Position numbers and translations under genes: made by a program
The notes under the pieces: model-generated
Seen by the model: the letters and a program-made list of their open reading frames with translations, nothing else
The model's database searches: none
Told to the model about the DNA's origin: nothing
Shown: one piece after another, positions 26,152 through 39,900 of the stretch
How positions within the stretch are numbered: the stretch's first letter is position 1
How the letters are laid out: each line of letters starts with the position of its first letter
Source of the DNA: Phytoseiulus persimilis
Lineage: Eukaryota; Arthropoda; Arachnida; Mesostigmata; Phytoseiidae
DNA: 64,000 nt
Reading direction: 5' to 3'
Assembly: GCA_037576195.1 (NCBI GenBank)
Contig: CM075102.1
Coordinates: 11,470,001-11,534,000 of the forward strand

Positions 26152-28116
26152 CGTAATCTCGGACGCTGTTCCAACCGGAATGTCTTGAGAGTGGGATCGG
26201 GATCTGAAGTTCTTCGTCGAATTCAGAATGTCGTGGATCGGGCGGTTTGTGAGGTGTAGGCTACGAAATCTCCGCAAAACAACTGCAAGAACTTCAGACC
26301 TGAGTTTCCTTCTAACTAGTGGATCGCTGAAGCGAATCAACGAGATTCTATGAGAACAACTCCGACTCCAGGAAACGCGGAGTGTTGTTGCGGGAACGAT
26401 TAGCGCGGAACGCTCTCGAATAGTTCAAGAACCATCGGAATTGAACAACGCGTGTGTTGAGCTCGGAATACTTGCACCTACGGTTGCAGCGAGGCATTGT
26501 GTTTTTTTCTCGTGCTAAGAAACGAGGGGGCCCCATCCTCGAGCTTGACGGGAGCTTCGCGAAGCTGACAACGGAGACCATGCTAGTAAGGCGCCACCAG
26601 CGGGCTCCCTCAGCTGAACTCGAAGAAAGTTCAATCTCGGGAGATCCAGTGTCTTCGGCTGCGTAGGAAGCATTGACAACGGTTTCCGGCGACTCGGCCG
26701 ACGTGAAGAGCAAGCGCCGTCTTCAGCGCGAGTGAAGATTCGCTTCGTCACAGTGACGCAGTTCGCATTGGACACGAGATTTCTGTTGTGCGTCGTGGGC
26801 CCCGTCCGTGCGGTTCGAGTTCGAACTTCGTGATCGTTTACGATGGTTTCTGTTTTTTCGGGCTTCTGTCAGTTTCTGGGCCCTCTGGTTCTTCCTTCGG
26901 TAGGGGAGCGTCTCTCAAATGGCCCGACCGAGGAAAGGTGAATCCTCCGGAGTCCTGCGACCTCGAAAAGAGCCCGTTGACTCTTCAGATCTCCAAACCC
27001 CTATTGAGTCGGTCGCATCCGTCGCAAAAGTTCTGAAACTAATTTGGATAAGATAGGTAACCACTGGGCCCTGTTTTCTTCGTCCGCTCTCAAGGCTCAG
27101 AACGTCTTCACGAGTATACCTGCCCGCTTGCTTGAAGAAGATTCGTAATCAGAGAAGCAGCTTTTCCAAGTTCCTGTTCCTCGCGCGGCGGTAATCGGAT
27201 CATTCGTACGGAACGAACCCCGGCGAGGTTCGTTGTCAGACGCTGCTTATACTTTCCTCAACAGATCTCTCGGAAAGCGGAGCTCTCTTAGCTTTCCCTC
27301 CCTCGCCTCGCCCGAGACTTAGTCGTGCAGAATAATTGAAAACGCCTCCGCCTGGAGGAGAGCCCAGCTCTGACTTCGCGGTTGAATTGGAGGTTCGGTG
27401 CGAGTTTTCCGCAATGGATTTCCAGTGTGAATGTCTTGACCAAGTTTCTCTGCTCCTGGAACACAAACTTTTGTTTTGAAGAACCTCCCTGACGCGAAGC
27501 ATTGCGCATCTCGGTTGAATCTTCCCTTCAAAAGTCCCGATTTGAACGAGTGTTCTCAATAAGAGCGGGCAACTGCTTTTCAAGTCTTGAATATATTGGC
27601 TTTCTGAGTGTTTATTTCCGTCACCCAGTTCGTCTCGTGGAGAAAAAATCAGCCGTCCTCCCTGTTTACACTGCCGGGCTATCTCGGTGGAAACCACGCG
27701 CAACATTGATTATTGCCGTGGCATTTCTCGATTTCCTCCGGTCTCCTGTTTATAAACATTTCGTTTCCCAAACAAATGGAATCCGAACGAGCCGAAACAC
27801 ACCAAAGACACTGTATCATCAATTGCCCTGACCCAGTTGTCGGATGGACCAGAAGAGACGATTTGTCGCTCTGTCGTGGATCTGTTCCGTTTCCTTCGCA
27901 GAGCATCGGATCCAACCGAGCGATGCCCCGCGGTGGAATCTGGAGTCCGCTTCCCGAACCGGTGGCACTGTTCTTGTTCCACAGACAGCGTGTGGTAAGC
28001 CTCACATCACGTGGGGGTACTGAGAAGGTACCGGCTGTGAGATTTCTCTCGAAGAGCTGCCGAAACAAATTCTCCCAATCTCGTTATGACGGAGTCCGAA
28101 TCCGTCACTGCGAGGG

Positions 28117-28165
28117 CGGCCAGCCAGCCGGCCGACCGACCGACTGACTGACTGGCTGGCTGACC
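28117..28165. repeat. Tetranucleotide-rich tract (CAGC/CGAC/TGAC/TGGC variants)
   Basis: Runs of gccagccagccggccgaccgaccgactgactgactggctggctgac form a degenerate tetranucleotide array. Confidence 0.7.
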
Positions 28166-29990
28166 GTGAACACAAACAGTAGATCGCCGGTTTAAAGCGA
28201 GTTCGACTGGCCGGCCGTGTTCCCGTATAACGCGGCCTCTCCTCTTTTCTGGTCTCTCCATTGCGTTTGTCTGCGAGTTGGCAGAACACGGCACCAACAG
28301 CGGAGCGACCGGCTGGCCGGCATGAGAACCGACAACATTTGGCTCCCTCTAAACATTTCACACTCGAGACGCTGGCGCCTCCACGACGTGCTTCCAACAT
28401 CGGCTCTATCTACCGTTGAGATTTTGCCTGCTTCCGTACCCCGCAGAGGCACTCAAGTGAGCGCATCGACGGCCAGGTAAGCCGGGCAATCGAACCAGTG
28501 GTGGAAAATAGACTCGCGGCAACAGTGCGGTTGGAAGTGATGTGAAAGGTTCCGTAGAGACTCCAATTGTCAAAACGGTCGAATCGGTTGCATAGGACTT
28601 ATCGATCACTGGGCGTTGGAAGGGCTACGCAAGGAGGAATACATGCATTCCCGCCAGTGTCCCTATCCAGGCGGACCCGTCCTGGTGACCGAAATGATGG
28701 GACGTGCGACCGACTGACTGATACCCCCTCAGGACCTGGAGCTCCAGCGTGGTGCCGGAGTCGGATATAGCCGGTTTTTTCGTTAATCAGTGTGCTCGCT
28801 AATGTCGGTACGAAGGACCAATTCCCTCATCGCTCCGACCCGCGTCGGCAATCAGCTGCTGTTTAAGGTTAACGGTCAGTTACTGCGTTTTCCTCGATCA
28901 CCGCAATCGCCGCGAGATCATCAGAGAGACTGCTGGTCGCCAGGTACTTGTAGCACTCTTGTTGTTGACATCGATACTGTCCACAGACGGTTTCCTCCGG
29001 AGCGCTGGTATTTCCCCTTATTGGGGAAGCGTTCGCAGCTGCTTTCAGTCAGGTTCAAATATGTAGATAAGCAATGACACACCGACCGCCGGCTCGAGTT
29101 GCTCCGTAACGATAAACACTCGAACAAGGGGAACATCGACTCTGAAAACCACCACTCCATCATTTCTATCGACCGAGAGTCGATACCAGAGAGTAGGTGG
29201 TGGTGCATTCGGTCGGCTTTTGTTGATGGCCCGACACGCTACACCCAAGTCCTCCGGAAAGACGTTGGGAACATGGCGTCATGCAACCCGAGGTTCGTGC
29301 TCTGAAGTTTCCTTGTGGTCGTTGAACGCCGCGTTGCTCGAGTTTGTGGGTCTGCTTCGGAAGCCCTTCCCCTCGAACGAAGACTCAAGTTACGCGAGCG
29401 CAGCGACTGCTTCCGCTTCATATTGTTTCATTAGCCTCCGGCGTGGTAAAAGGTTCCACCTGATGAGGTTCGGCGCAGCCCCGCAGCTTCAATTAGCCGG
29501 CTTCGCGCCCCGATCCGTAACACATCTGGCTACACTTCTCCACCAACAGAGTCGGGAACGAGTCAGATTCTCAAAACGGTTCCAACACAATTGAAATTTA
29601 CGACCAGCCATTGTGCGAGCACGAGCACCGATCGGAAATTCCGCTAAGGGAACGAAACAGCGAAACGGGAGAAGGTGTTTTCCCTCAAAGCGCTTCCATT
29701 CCGATTCGGCCCTGACAACCTCATTTCGGGAAGAAATTTCAGCCGACTGCCTCTGGGCTCTTGTCCGATTCTGTGTTTGGACGATTAGCGAAGGGTGGCG
29801 AATGGCTTCCGAATTCACTCTTGGGAAATCTTTAGGATAAAGCGGGGCATTAGGAAGTTCCCCACCGCCATAATTTTCGTTTTTCCGGAGCGAGGGCAGT
29901 GACGCAATAGCTTGAAGTGTATTTTCCGCGGGTCCTGCAGTGACGAGGCGCTCCAAGAAACTTCCGCTCGGAACTGAATCCTCTCAGATA

Positions 29991-30030
29991 TGGAAAGAGA
30001 GCGAAAGAGAGAGAGAAAGAGCTTTGAGGA
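29991..30030 (+). repeat. GA-rich purine tract
   Basis: Imperfect gaaagagagagaga repeats in intergenic sequence. Confidence 0.7.
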
Positions 30031-32105
30031 GAGGAGATACCTCCTGTGTTTGAGTTCCGCGAGTTACGTCGGCGGAGCTATTGCTTGCTGGAATTAAACT
30101 TCGATGCAACGTGGAGCGTGAGTGGTCATTCTTCGCTCCGAATCAGCTTCCGCCGCAGCCTTGGGAATATGGCAGGCCAACTTCCCATGGAACCGGGAAG
30201 TTTCCGATGCGATGAAGAGCGAGAACTCGATGCGTGTCCATTGGAGAGCTCGAGTATGATGAGGGAGATCATTCGAAACAATCCCGGAGAGATTTGGCAC
30301 GCAACCTCTTGGACGAGATGCTTCAATGGAAAAACGACTTCGGTCAGAAAAACGTATCGACTCCCATCCGAGACTCGAACAGACACGTCGGTCGTAAATG
30401 CGGATCGGGCGATTTGGTGAAGAGTCGTTGGTTCCCATACGTGACGTCTGGCAACTCTCGGTGCCTTTCCACTCCGTGTCTTGTTTATTGAGTCGGAAAT
30501 ACGTCTCCGAGCGGGTTCCTCGCTCTCCTCCCCGACTCCCTCCGTATTGCTATCATCATCGAAGTAATCCGATCAGGTCAGATTAGGAATTTACGAGGAC
30601 GATTCAGCCAGGGAGAGAATAACAAAGATTTCACATTGTGGAAAGGATTTCAAAATTTTGACTCAGCTGAGAGGAATAGATGCACGGTCTGCCTGCTCTC
30701 GAATTTTCCAGCATCGGACACCGACTAGGGCGTCAACCAAACACGAAAAATAAGAGCGCCCGCAGCAGCTCGGACCATGCCCCTGACGGGGAGGTGACTA
30801 GATGCCCGGCGTGGCCTTTCCGAGATCGTGCAGCACTCGAGAGTCGATGAATGGCATCAGCGATTTCCTGGGGATGGGGTGGGGGGCATCGGCGTTCCAG
30901 AGAGAGTCCTCTCGTCCGGTTCCTTGAATGGAGCGGTTTGGCTGAGGTTGACGATTCTCCGGCCCTTGTCGGGTCTTCAAGCCCCGCTCATCTTCGCACG
31001 GGTGCAGTCTTCAGATCGATGTCTCACCCCAAGGACCGAAGATATAATGCGCAGCGAGAACAATCACATCATGAGTTATTCTGTGAGCATGGAGAGTCGT
31101 GGGAAAACGATTCCCGGATTATCCTGATAGCCAGCTTACTGCTAAACTGGTTCCGACGGTTTCCGATACTCAGGTAGCTCCAGGACAGGAACTTTCGAGC
31201 ACGCGTCCAGCGGTTCCTCTCACTCTCTTTCTCTGCCAGCACGGAAATATATACGAGCCCCCCCCCCCTTTTTCAAACGGTACACGGGCAGCGGGCCCGC
31301 AATTCGAAGGTCGGAGCTGAGACTCCAAGTGCGGCTTAACGAAAGCCAATGTCGACTTTTCGTACGGGCGGAAATGTACCTATCTGCGTTTCAACGATTC
31401 GTTCTCAACGAAACATCTCCGAGAAAGCGGGATAGTCCGACTTCGCACTTCATAACCGAGTTGGGGTGAAGTTGGAGAAATTTCCGCCCGACGCGTGGTC
31501 GGGACTGCCACCTCGTTTTCAGGGTGTTCTCCATTAGTTTGGCTGGAGTCCGATGACGCGAAATTTCGCCGATCGTCCTCGTTGGGAGAGCGGAAGCTCC
31601 GTGAACAAAATCACAATCGAGAGATTTCCAAGGGGAGGGTCAGTCTTGTCAAGTGCGCTCTGGACATTTTACCATCGCTCATCAGCGGATGTGACCGGCA
31701 TCGCATGTCAAGGGCGCGGCGGCGAAGCTCGACTTCCCGATGTCGTTGTCGGACCTGATGGGACAGCGTGCTCTTCCCTACCATCTTTCGTAGGGTCTAT
31801 GAGCGGCTATTTCTGAGTTGGCTCGTTCGGCGCCCGACAGGCAGAACGACTCACTGGGTGGAAAGCGTGGTTTCGGAGAGCACCGGTTTCGGTTCCCTTG
31901 TGAGTGTCTGTCTGGGTGCGTCCGTGTGTCGCTCTAAGCTCTCTCCGGGTGGAAACACCATGACGCAGACGATGTCTGCCGAGCTGTGCCACTCCTGGGA
32001 ACTCTCCAAAATGTGTCGTTTTCTTCGTTTCTACCCTGAGTGATCCCTACGTCCCAGCCCCTTCTGTCACGCTCGCTTCTTTCCGGTGTCCTACGTGATC
32101 GGACG

Positions 32106-33916
32106 ATGTACTTCCTGCGATCCTATCAGAGGAGCCGTTCCAAAGAGAAAGAGAAAGTGGTCACACCACAAGTGATCAATCTGAACGAAGCGAACGACCG
32201 ATCGACCGTGCTCGGCACCCCTCAGAACGAAGCAGGTTCCTCGAAGAAGGAGCGATCCCATTCCAACGAGCGGCCACTATCGCCATCCGCGGTGATCCTC
32301 CAGAAAGACACAAAAAACCGGCCCAGATCCCACCATGACACGCTGCCCTCGAAGTCGCCTGTCGGTTCGACCCGACCGAAGTCGTTGCAAGAGCCGATTC
32401 CCCCCCGGCCGGAGGACGAGGTCAAAAACGAGGTCTTCAACAACAGCATATACGACACCCCGCTGCCGCTGTCGCGACCGACCTCTCCCGAGTCAACTTT
32501 GTCCACCGCCTCGAGTTCCACGAAGACGGGAACCACGACCAGAGCGCTCTCACCCACCGTGGAATCGTCGATCACTTCCCAGTGCATCGATATCAACAGA
32601 ATGCTCGCGCCCAACGGATCCTTCCCGATACCCGGAGGTATGGCCGGGTCCCCCCCCAGAGCTCTTGTTTCGCCTGATGGCTATTCGTGCTCGCTCCAAA
32701 TGCCTCAACCGAAAGACTGCGGAGATCAGAAAGTGTGCGATGTTCTCAGATACTTCGATTTTCGGAAAGTTGTCAGCGACGATGACGATGAAGACTACGA
32801 GCCATGTATGCTTCGTTCGTTCGCCTTCTCCGTTTGCTTGATGGAACAGCCGCGAGCCGAGCATCTTAACAAGCAGCGCGATGGACGCTCTCTTGAGTCA
32901 TTGCTCCGATGCTCCGCGTCTTTTCCAAGCTGTTCTCGTAACAGGCTTCGACTCGATTGCATGAAGCTAATCCGTTCCTGAGCCGTCAACTGCCGTCGTT
33001 GGCATCTGTGTCCGTACGGAGCTTTCTTGCGGCGGAGAGTCCGCCATCTTTCTTCGAGCTTCATATTTCTTTCTCGAGTTCCGAAAAAATTTACCTGCAC
33101 CCCGGAACAACCTCCTCTCCCCAATAGAGCTCTTCCGAGCCGTCGAACAGTTCGACTCGACGATGGCTCAATATTTCAACTGGCTGGGGAATCATTGGAC
33201 ACCTGTCCCATCGATCTCGGAGAACGTTGTCGAGATGATCAGCGGAGTCTGTTACTCGTCCTCGTCGACGAGTCGCTCAACGCGAACCCGGGGACGGGAC
33301 CTCGATTAGAATTCAAGAAACGTCTCAAACCACTTATTCCCGTCAAGGATGAACGAACAAGGAGCTTGTTTTGTTGGGAGGACCCGCCTCCGCATAAGGG
33401 AAATACCATTCCCCATTTTTGATCCATCGGTATTACTAGGTAATCATCTGTGTCAGAGGCTTGAGATTCTCCCAAGAGCTGTTGGGACGACAGTCAGATG
33501 ATCCTGTGGTCGTGAGTTCGGCGATAACATCGAATTCGGTCGCGAGGTTTCGGGGCCAAAGCACTTTGGGACGCTCTTCGAGGGAGACTCCCCTTCTGCT
33601 TGCGGTTTTTGGAGCCACGCCAGCCTCGTGGGGCCCCTCTTCCTTCCGTCGGGCAGCTGCTCGATCTGAGCTCAGCGATGACATTCTAACAAGCTGATTC
33701 AAAATTTAACAAGCTCCAGCTTCCCCGAGACGGTCTGGGAGGAAGAAGATGGCAAAGCCTGTTCCGCGCACATAACAAATCAAGTCCTAAGCTTTCAATT
33801 TCCTTCCAGGTTCCGTTGAAAGCGCGGCCTCCAATGCCAGCGTAGATCCTCGTAGATTAACCACTCGAGCTCGACACCATCCTGAAGATGGAAGACCCGA
33901 GCAACAGAAAACAGAG
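32106..33916 (+). CDS. Alternative 5' exons (form a) of the SRCIN1-like gene
   Basis: Two exons. The first starts at ATG 32106 (MYFLRSYQRSRSKEKEK...) and ends at 32805 in phase 1, giving 233 Ser/Thr/Pro-rich residues. These include an IYDTPLPLSRPTSPES stretch that resembles a phosphotyrosine/SH2-type site, and end in an acidic VSDDDDEDYEP run. The second exon, 33810-33916, follows a tttccttccag acceptor, continues in phase with SVESAASNASVDPRR and ends before a gtgagt donor in phase 0. That phase fits exon 36726 of the main gene. No ORF this long is expected by chance here, and both splice junctions fit. Assignment to this gene rather than to a separate upstream gene is inferred from matching phase, strand and position. 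I do not recognise a domain. Confidence 0.55.
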
Positions 33917-36900
33917 GTGAGTCCACGCTCCGCTCGTCGCGCTTACGGGACGCGAGCCTCAATGCGACCGACGCGTTCTCGATTACGCGATGAATTCTTT
34001 AGCGAGCACAGGCGTTGGGAGAATATCCGAATGTTCGGGACAGCTGCCCGGGCCTCGTATGAAACGGGACCAAGACCGGAACATGAAACCGGTAAATCTC
34101 GCACCGGGTGGATACATCGGGACCGACGGCGGGCTCAGCTCCCGATTCCTGAGAGTTACGCTCTCGAGTCAGACCTCTCCGGGAACTGATCTCTTCCAAC
34201 TATCGCCGACCCAGAGCCTGGGTCCGGGAAAAGGGTCGTTGCTCTCGCGATTGCGATACAGGCCGTGACGGAACAGTGCTAGTTCAACAAGTGGAAACGA
34301 GCCGCGCTCCGAGGGACAGGCTCTGTGATACCTGTTGACTTTGTGAGCTCGAGGACGCGACCAAATGGTCTCCTGAGAACTAGGGTGGGGATTAGACCGG
34401 GACGAGGTAGGCGTCGCAAGAAGTTCGATATTCGGAGGGTTCCGATCTTCTCTCGCCGTCGATTGATCGCTTCGAGCCGCTGTTGCCAGCGGGGGAACGG
34501 GACGCACAACCAGGGACGGGAACTTTTTCTTCCCGGCTCAAAGTCCACATGGATCTTGATGATCTGATGGTTCGCTTGACTGTCGCGAGTCGCTTCGACG
34601 GACCCCGGTTCACATTGAGGAACATCGAAAGCTCACGCGAAACGACAACCTTGCCAAAAACCCGCCCGAAACCATCCAAGTCTGTCACGAACGAGAAGCA
34701 TTAGTTATCGACGAGAGCCGAAGGTCGACTCGGCTCTCCGAAGGAAAAGAGCGGAGTCACTCGATGAACAGCAATGCTTCCCTCCCGACCCCCAACAGTA
34801 TAGCAGACGAGTCCTGCGGCCAAGTGCAACCAGGCTCCCCTCGGAGACGACAGCGTCGCCAGCTGACAGAGCAGACGACGGACTCGGAACGAGTGGGGGG
34901 TTGGTAAGCAGTTGTGGTGGAGGTTGTGTTGTCAGTGGCGGTCGCCACCCCGTTGCGCGAGCGAGCGAGCGAAAGAGACGGGCCCTCTAGTGGGCCCGGT
35001 AGGAACTCATCTGAACCCGGTGGATCGCGTGTGCGCAGGGAGTCGCTCATTCGTGAGAACGGGCACATCTCTCGAGCGAGGTTCAGAAAAGCCGAGAGCT
35101 CCGACTGCTGTCGCTATTGCGCGAACGAGCCGGCTTCCGGAAGCGTCGGAACGTTCGCAGCTCACCATGAGCTCCATCTTCCTTCGCGGTGCTCCCTGAA
35201 GACGGACCCCTTTCCCACTTCGAGCGCGACGTCGTCCAACGTCAGTGGTGCCATATTGTTTTTGCGCCTCATCATCGACGAAGCTAGCGAACGAGATAGC
35301 GGGTGAGGAGTGACCGAAGCACCATCCTCCCTTCCAAGGAGTCGGCCGGAGAGAGCCGCCGCCGCTGCCGCATCCGCAAACCTCACGGAACGTCCTGACC
35401 ACCTGGATCGCTGTGCCCGTCAGTGTGTCGGTCCATCGCCACCGGGACGATCCCGAGCTCGCTCGGACCAGTCCGATGTTTTGTTGGTGAAATTCCGTCT
35501 CCCCTGCCGCCCTCTGTTCACCGTTCCACCTGGAACTGTTTTCCCTCGACCGAGCTCTCCTCTTCCTTTCACTTTGAACCCTCTTCCTCTCTCGCCCGCC
35601 CGCTCGCTCGTTGGATCGTACGCTCGTTCGTCCGGCTGGCTGGCTGTCTGATCGCCCAACGGCGGCTTTCGACTTGTTGCTAAGGAGCGAGGATCCTGGT
35701 GTGATGTTCTGATGACATGTTGAACGCGATCTCAACTCGGCTCAGGCCCTCTTCGCAGCCGCCATCGACGGCCTCGTCGGGGGTCAGCGCGGGGTCTCCA
35801 TCGTCTTCTGGCCAGAGCAGTCCCGAGCCGCCGCCCGCACCGCCTAGTCATAGACACAAGCAACATCTCATTCGACGGGTTCTGCAGGCGCCTCTGGGGG
35901 GCAACAACCAGCAAGGAGTCAGTGGAGCAAGTAAGGCCAAAGCGCAAACTCGAGCCGAGCACCGGGATGCTCAGAAGGCCGCCGCCGCCGCTGCCGCAGC
36001 CGCCATGCACAGCTCGAATTCCGTCAAGGACCTCGTAAGTTCGTACAACGCTTCGCGCGTTCGTTCCTCTCGGGCCGTTGGGTGGCTCTTTTCCGTCCCG
36101 GGCTCCTGGAGTTCCGCGAAAACGTATCCGAACGACGAATGTTTCTCTGGGAGACAAGCTCTAATGAGCTCTAAGGGAACGCGAATCCCGACTCCCATGG
36201 GGGGAGGAACAAGAGCTCAACAGACACTAAATCTTCCGTAAGCCGCCCATTTCGTCGGGTTCCATTTTGGCCGAAGCGAAGTTCGGGCCGTGAGCGCAAA
36301 TGGCCAACCCCCGCAGGGTCAGCTGGAGGGGCATCACTGACGGACGCCGGAACCTCCTAAAATTGTCCAACCCTCCACCTCGCGTGCTCTGGAAGAAATC
36401 GTTCCAACTGCATCGCGCGGCTCCAATGAATGCGATCGCGGGTTTACTCTCGGAGTCTGGCTTCCGAGACTCGGACTCCGTTTCCTGCTCCGAGAAAGCC
36501 GGAGCCGAATCTGTGGAGAAAAACCGGTTCTGGAACATGAATCGGTCCGCGACACCGCCGGCAACGAATACGGGATTTAGACAGATTTAGCAGTCCGCAG
36601 TTTTAAACGAACGCGCGCCATCTCATTCCCGGATACGAAATTCCATTATCCTCCGCGGTCCCTCGCTCCACTCGATTCAGGAGGATCCTCAATAACGCGT
36701 TCATCTCTCTCTTTGTCTCTTGCAGCGTCTATCCCAGGGTCCCACGGGTGCAGGTGTGATGGGGCCGATGCAGCCTCCGATGTACCAACCGCCGGCAGTA
36801 CTCTATGACGACGATCCAGGGATCATGTCAGAGGTCGAGACCTCTGCGACCGGACTCCGGAGGGGCACCAAGGCCCGCTCCAGCTTACCGATCGTCAGAA

Positions 36901-39900
36901 CGCCTAATAAGACTAACGAACGACCCCTGGGTGAGTCGGCGAGAACCGGCTTCGAACGGGATGATCCGGCTTCGGCAGCCGGGCTTGCGCTTGCGTGTTT
37001 GCCGTCTCCAACCTTTCCCGCGATTTCCTCTCGAGGGCCTCTCCGACGACGGAGAAGTATCGCTGAGGAAACACGGCTCCCCGACGCGGAGGAAGCGATG
37101 TAATAGCTCCTCTTCCCGGCTGCACGTGGAACTTCGAGCTCCTGACGAGCGAGGGCGGAACGTCGATTCCTCTCTCTGACCGTATTCGATTGCGGGGGAG
37201 AGGGTGTTCCATTTGGAAGTTGTCGACGTCGTCGTCTCAATCGTGGCGAGGTCGAACCGTTCTGAGAAAAGGCGGATTATCTTTTTTCCTTTCCTTTCTC
37301 TGCCTCCCTCGTGTGCTCGTTCTCTCAAGGGTGCGAGACACACCCTTGATTGACCTTCCGTTGGTCGAGACGACGCCCTTGCACTCGCTCGCTACCCTCC
37401 GGTCAGACCGTTGTTGTGGCTGGCGTTGGTCGGTCGGTGTTTTCCTCGCTCCGTTCGTCGATCGAGTCGTTTCGCGTCCAGCTCGACTCGCTTGTGCTCG
37501 ATGCTCGGATCCTCCTCCTCCCGCTCCAAACTAACTCTGTGTTTACCCTTCTGCTGCGTGGACCGACGACAACAACGACGACGACGCGCAGATCCGTCGG
37601 ATTTTGCCGGCGGCATCTATGCGTACAATGAGTACGGCTCCGCAATGATGATGTCCCTTGGTACGTGAGCTTCTAACCATTAACCACGTCGCCTTGTTCC
37701 CACCGCTTCGAGTGCTGTTCCTTGTCGTTCTCGTAGTCGCTCTCGGTGCCGTGTCTTCCGTGCTGGGTCGATCGGTCGTGGCGCCGACGCTACCCGTACG
37801 TTCTGACAGTTGGCGGTTCTGCTCACCAGGTCTTGTGTTTCTGCAATACCGCAACGAGACGAAGAGAGCGCTTCTACCTAATGAAATCACATCGATGGAC
37901 ACGGTCAAGGCTCTTTTCGTGCGCTCGTTCCCCCGACAACTCACGATGGAATATCTCGACTCGGCCATCATTCGCATCTACATTCACGACCCTGCGCGCG
38001 ACATGTTCTACGAACTCGAAGGTTTGCGAAACTTCCGCCGTGCGCCCGATGGGTTCTCGAATGGATCGACTCATTCACCCCCCCCCCCCCTCTTCGTCAA
38101 AGACGCAGTTGATGTGGACGGTTTGTGTTTTTCTGTTTTTGCAGATCTACGTGACATTCGAGATCGATCCGTTCTGCGAATTTACGAGCACGATCCTCAG
38201 AGCGGGGCTCCGATAGTCTTCGCCCCAGCTCCGATGCATCCTCAAGAAGACATGAGTTACTTCTCAGAGCCCGAATTCGACTCTGATTATCCGAACAACC
38301 ACAGCATGCACCGCCAAAGAGGTCCTCCGCCTTGCCCCCCACCGAAAGGTTGGTTCCCCACCTCCGGCAGCCTCAACTTTTCTGAACATCCGAGGCGCTG
38401 CTCTAGAAGGGGAGTCTATACCTTGTTTGATCAACCGGGAATTTCTCTCTCCCCCCACCCCCTCCGCCGCCGGCAGGATCAAGTTACTACGGCGTTCCAG
38501 TTTATGCAAATCGTGCGGGACCACCGCAGCCACCTATGAGACCATACTCACCAGCGGCCAGCGAGCGAGCCATGCGAACTGTGCCTCCGGGCGCAGTCGC
38601 CGCTCCTCAGATGGGCTTCTCTCAGACGCTCCCGAGAGGCATGACCTACTCTGGGGTAGTGCCCATGATAGCCGACGACAAGCGCCAAGTGGTACCGATG
38701 AGCCAGTCCCACCACGACCTCAACCCAAAAGGTGAGTGCGGAACGCATGTTCAGCGGGAGCGACGATGTCTGCGGCATGTTCGAGAGACGGTGGTGATTG
38801 ACGTGTCTTGCCTGCGATGCTGTACAACGCCAGTGTTCGATGTTGCAGTGGGTCCCCCCAAGCCGCAGCGGTTGGCCGGTTTCACCCCCCAGGGCGTCTC
38901 GCCCCTGGGGTCCCCCCATAGCCCCCAACCGCCAACGGCCAGAATCCCTGTCCCCGGTAAGTGCTGGCCAACGTTTTCGACTTCTCACTCTGAGCTTACC
39001 GAACAATCACTCTCTGGTTGGATGGTTTTCTGATTGGGTCCTGGACGATGCTCCGTCGGGGCAATCGACCATCGATGGCGCAAAAACCGAGGCCACCCCG
39101 TTCAGCACCTCTCATTCGCTTTCACAATTTTCACAACGGCGAACACTCCGTGTGGGTCTTTCGTAGCAAGAGGAAACTCGCAAGCGGCGTTCGTGTCATC
39201 CGTGTTCCACAGCATCGAAATAGAGTTTAATGTTTGGATGACGACAGAGCTAACGCTGCACGACGCATGACTCGCATGCAAATCGTCTCCGCCCCTGAAC
39301 AGCCTCGCCGAATCTGCTTCGGCGCCGGATTCGGTGGCGTGAGCTTGTGAACGACTGCATCGTAAACAAGACCATCGCATCCGCGTGCTGCGAGCGTCGA
39401 GAGCTGTTGGTCGAGAGCAAAATCTGAAATTCACGCTCGGGACGACGCTGCCGACTCTCCACGGGATCGATTGGACCTTCTCGATTCTTGCATGCCGACG
39501 GCAGAGTTCGGGCGCTGAGCCGCCGCTTTCCGCCACTGGGTTCTGACGTAACCTGAACCATGAAGGCGACACCAAGCCGCTCCAGTCTGATTCGTTCTGT
39601 GTCGGGTTGCAGGTCGCGCGTACAATCCTCACGAAATGATGCCGCGCTCACGGACTCCCGAAGGCTATCTTAGTTCTCCCGAACGGAGTTCGAGGATCAT
39701 CTATGAAACCGATCAATTCTTCGACCCTCGGCTGGCTCAGGGGCCTCCAGGTATGGGATGACTGCTGCTCACGGACTTCTCTCACCGGGTGCGCACCGGC
39801 CTCCGGGACCGTCGAAGTCCAATTCAACCTAAAGCTACGATGTCTTCGTCCGCAGGCGGTGGTCCGCTAGTTGACGAAGAAGCACGGCTGCGAGTGGAAT

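Larger units (their letters stand above)
26152..32105. other. No supported gene; upstream region of the SRCIN1-like gene
   Basis: No convincing exon. Overlapping short frames, a tetranucleotide tract at 28.1 kb, a purine tract at 30.0 kb and a C run at 31.26 kb. The 5' UTR and promoter of form a should lie in the last part. Confidence 0.35.
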
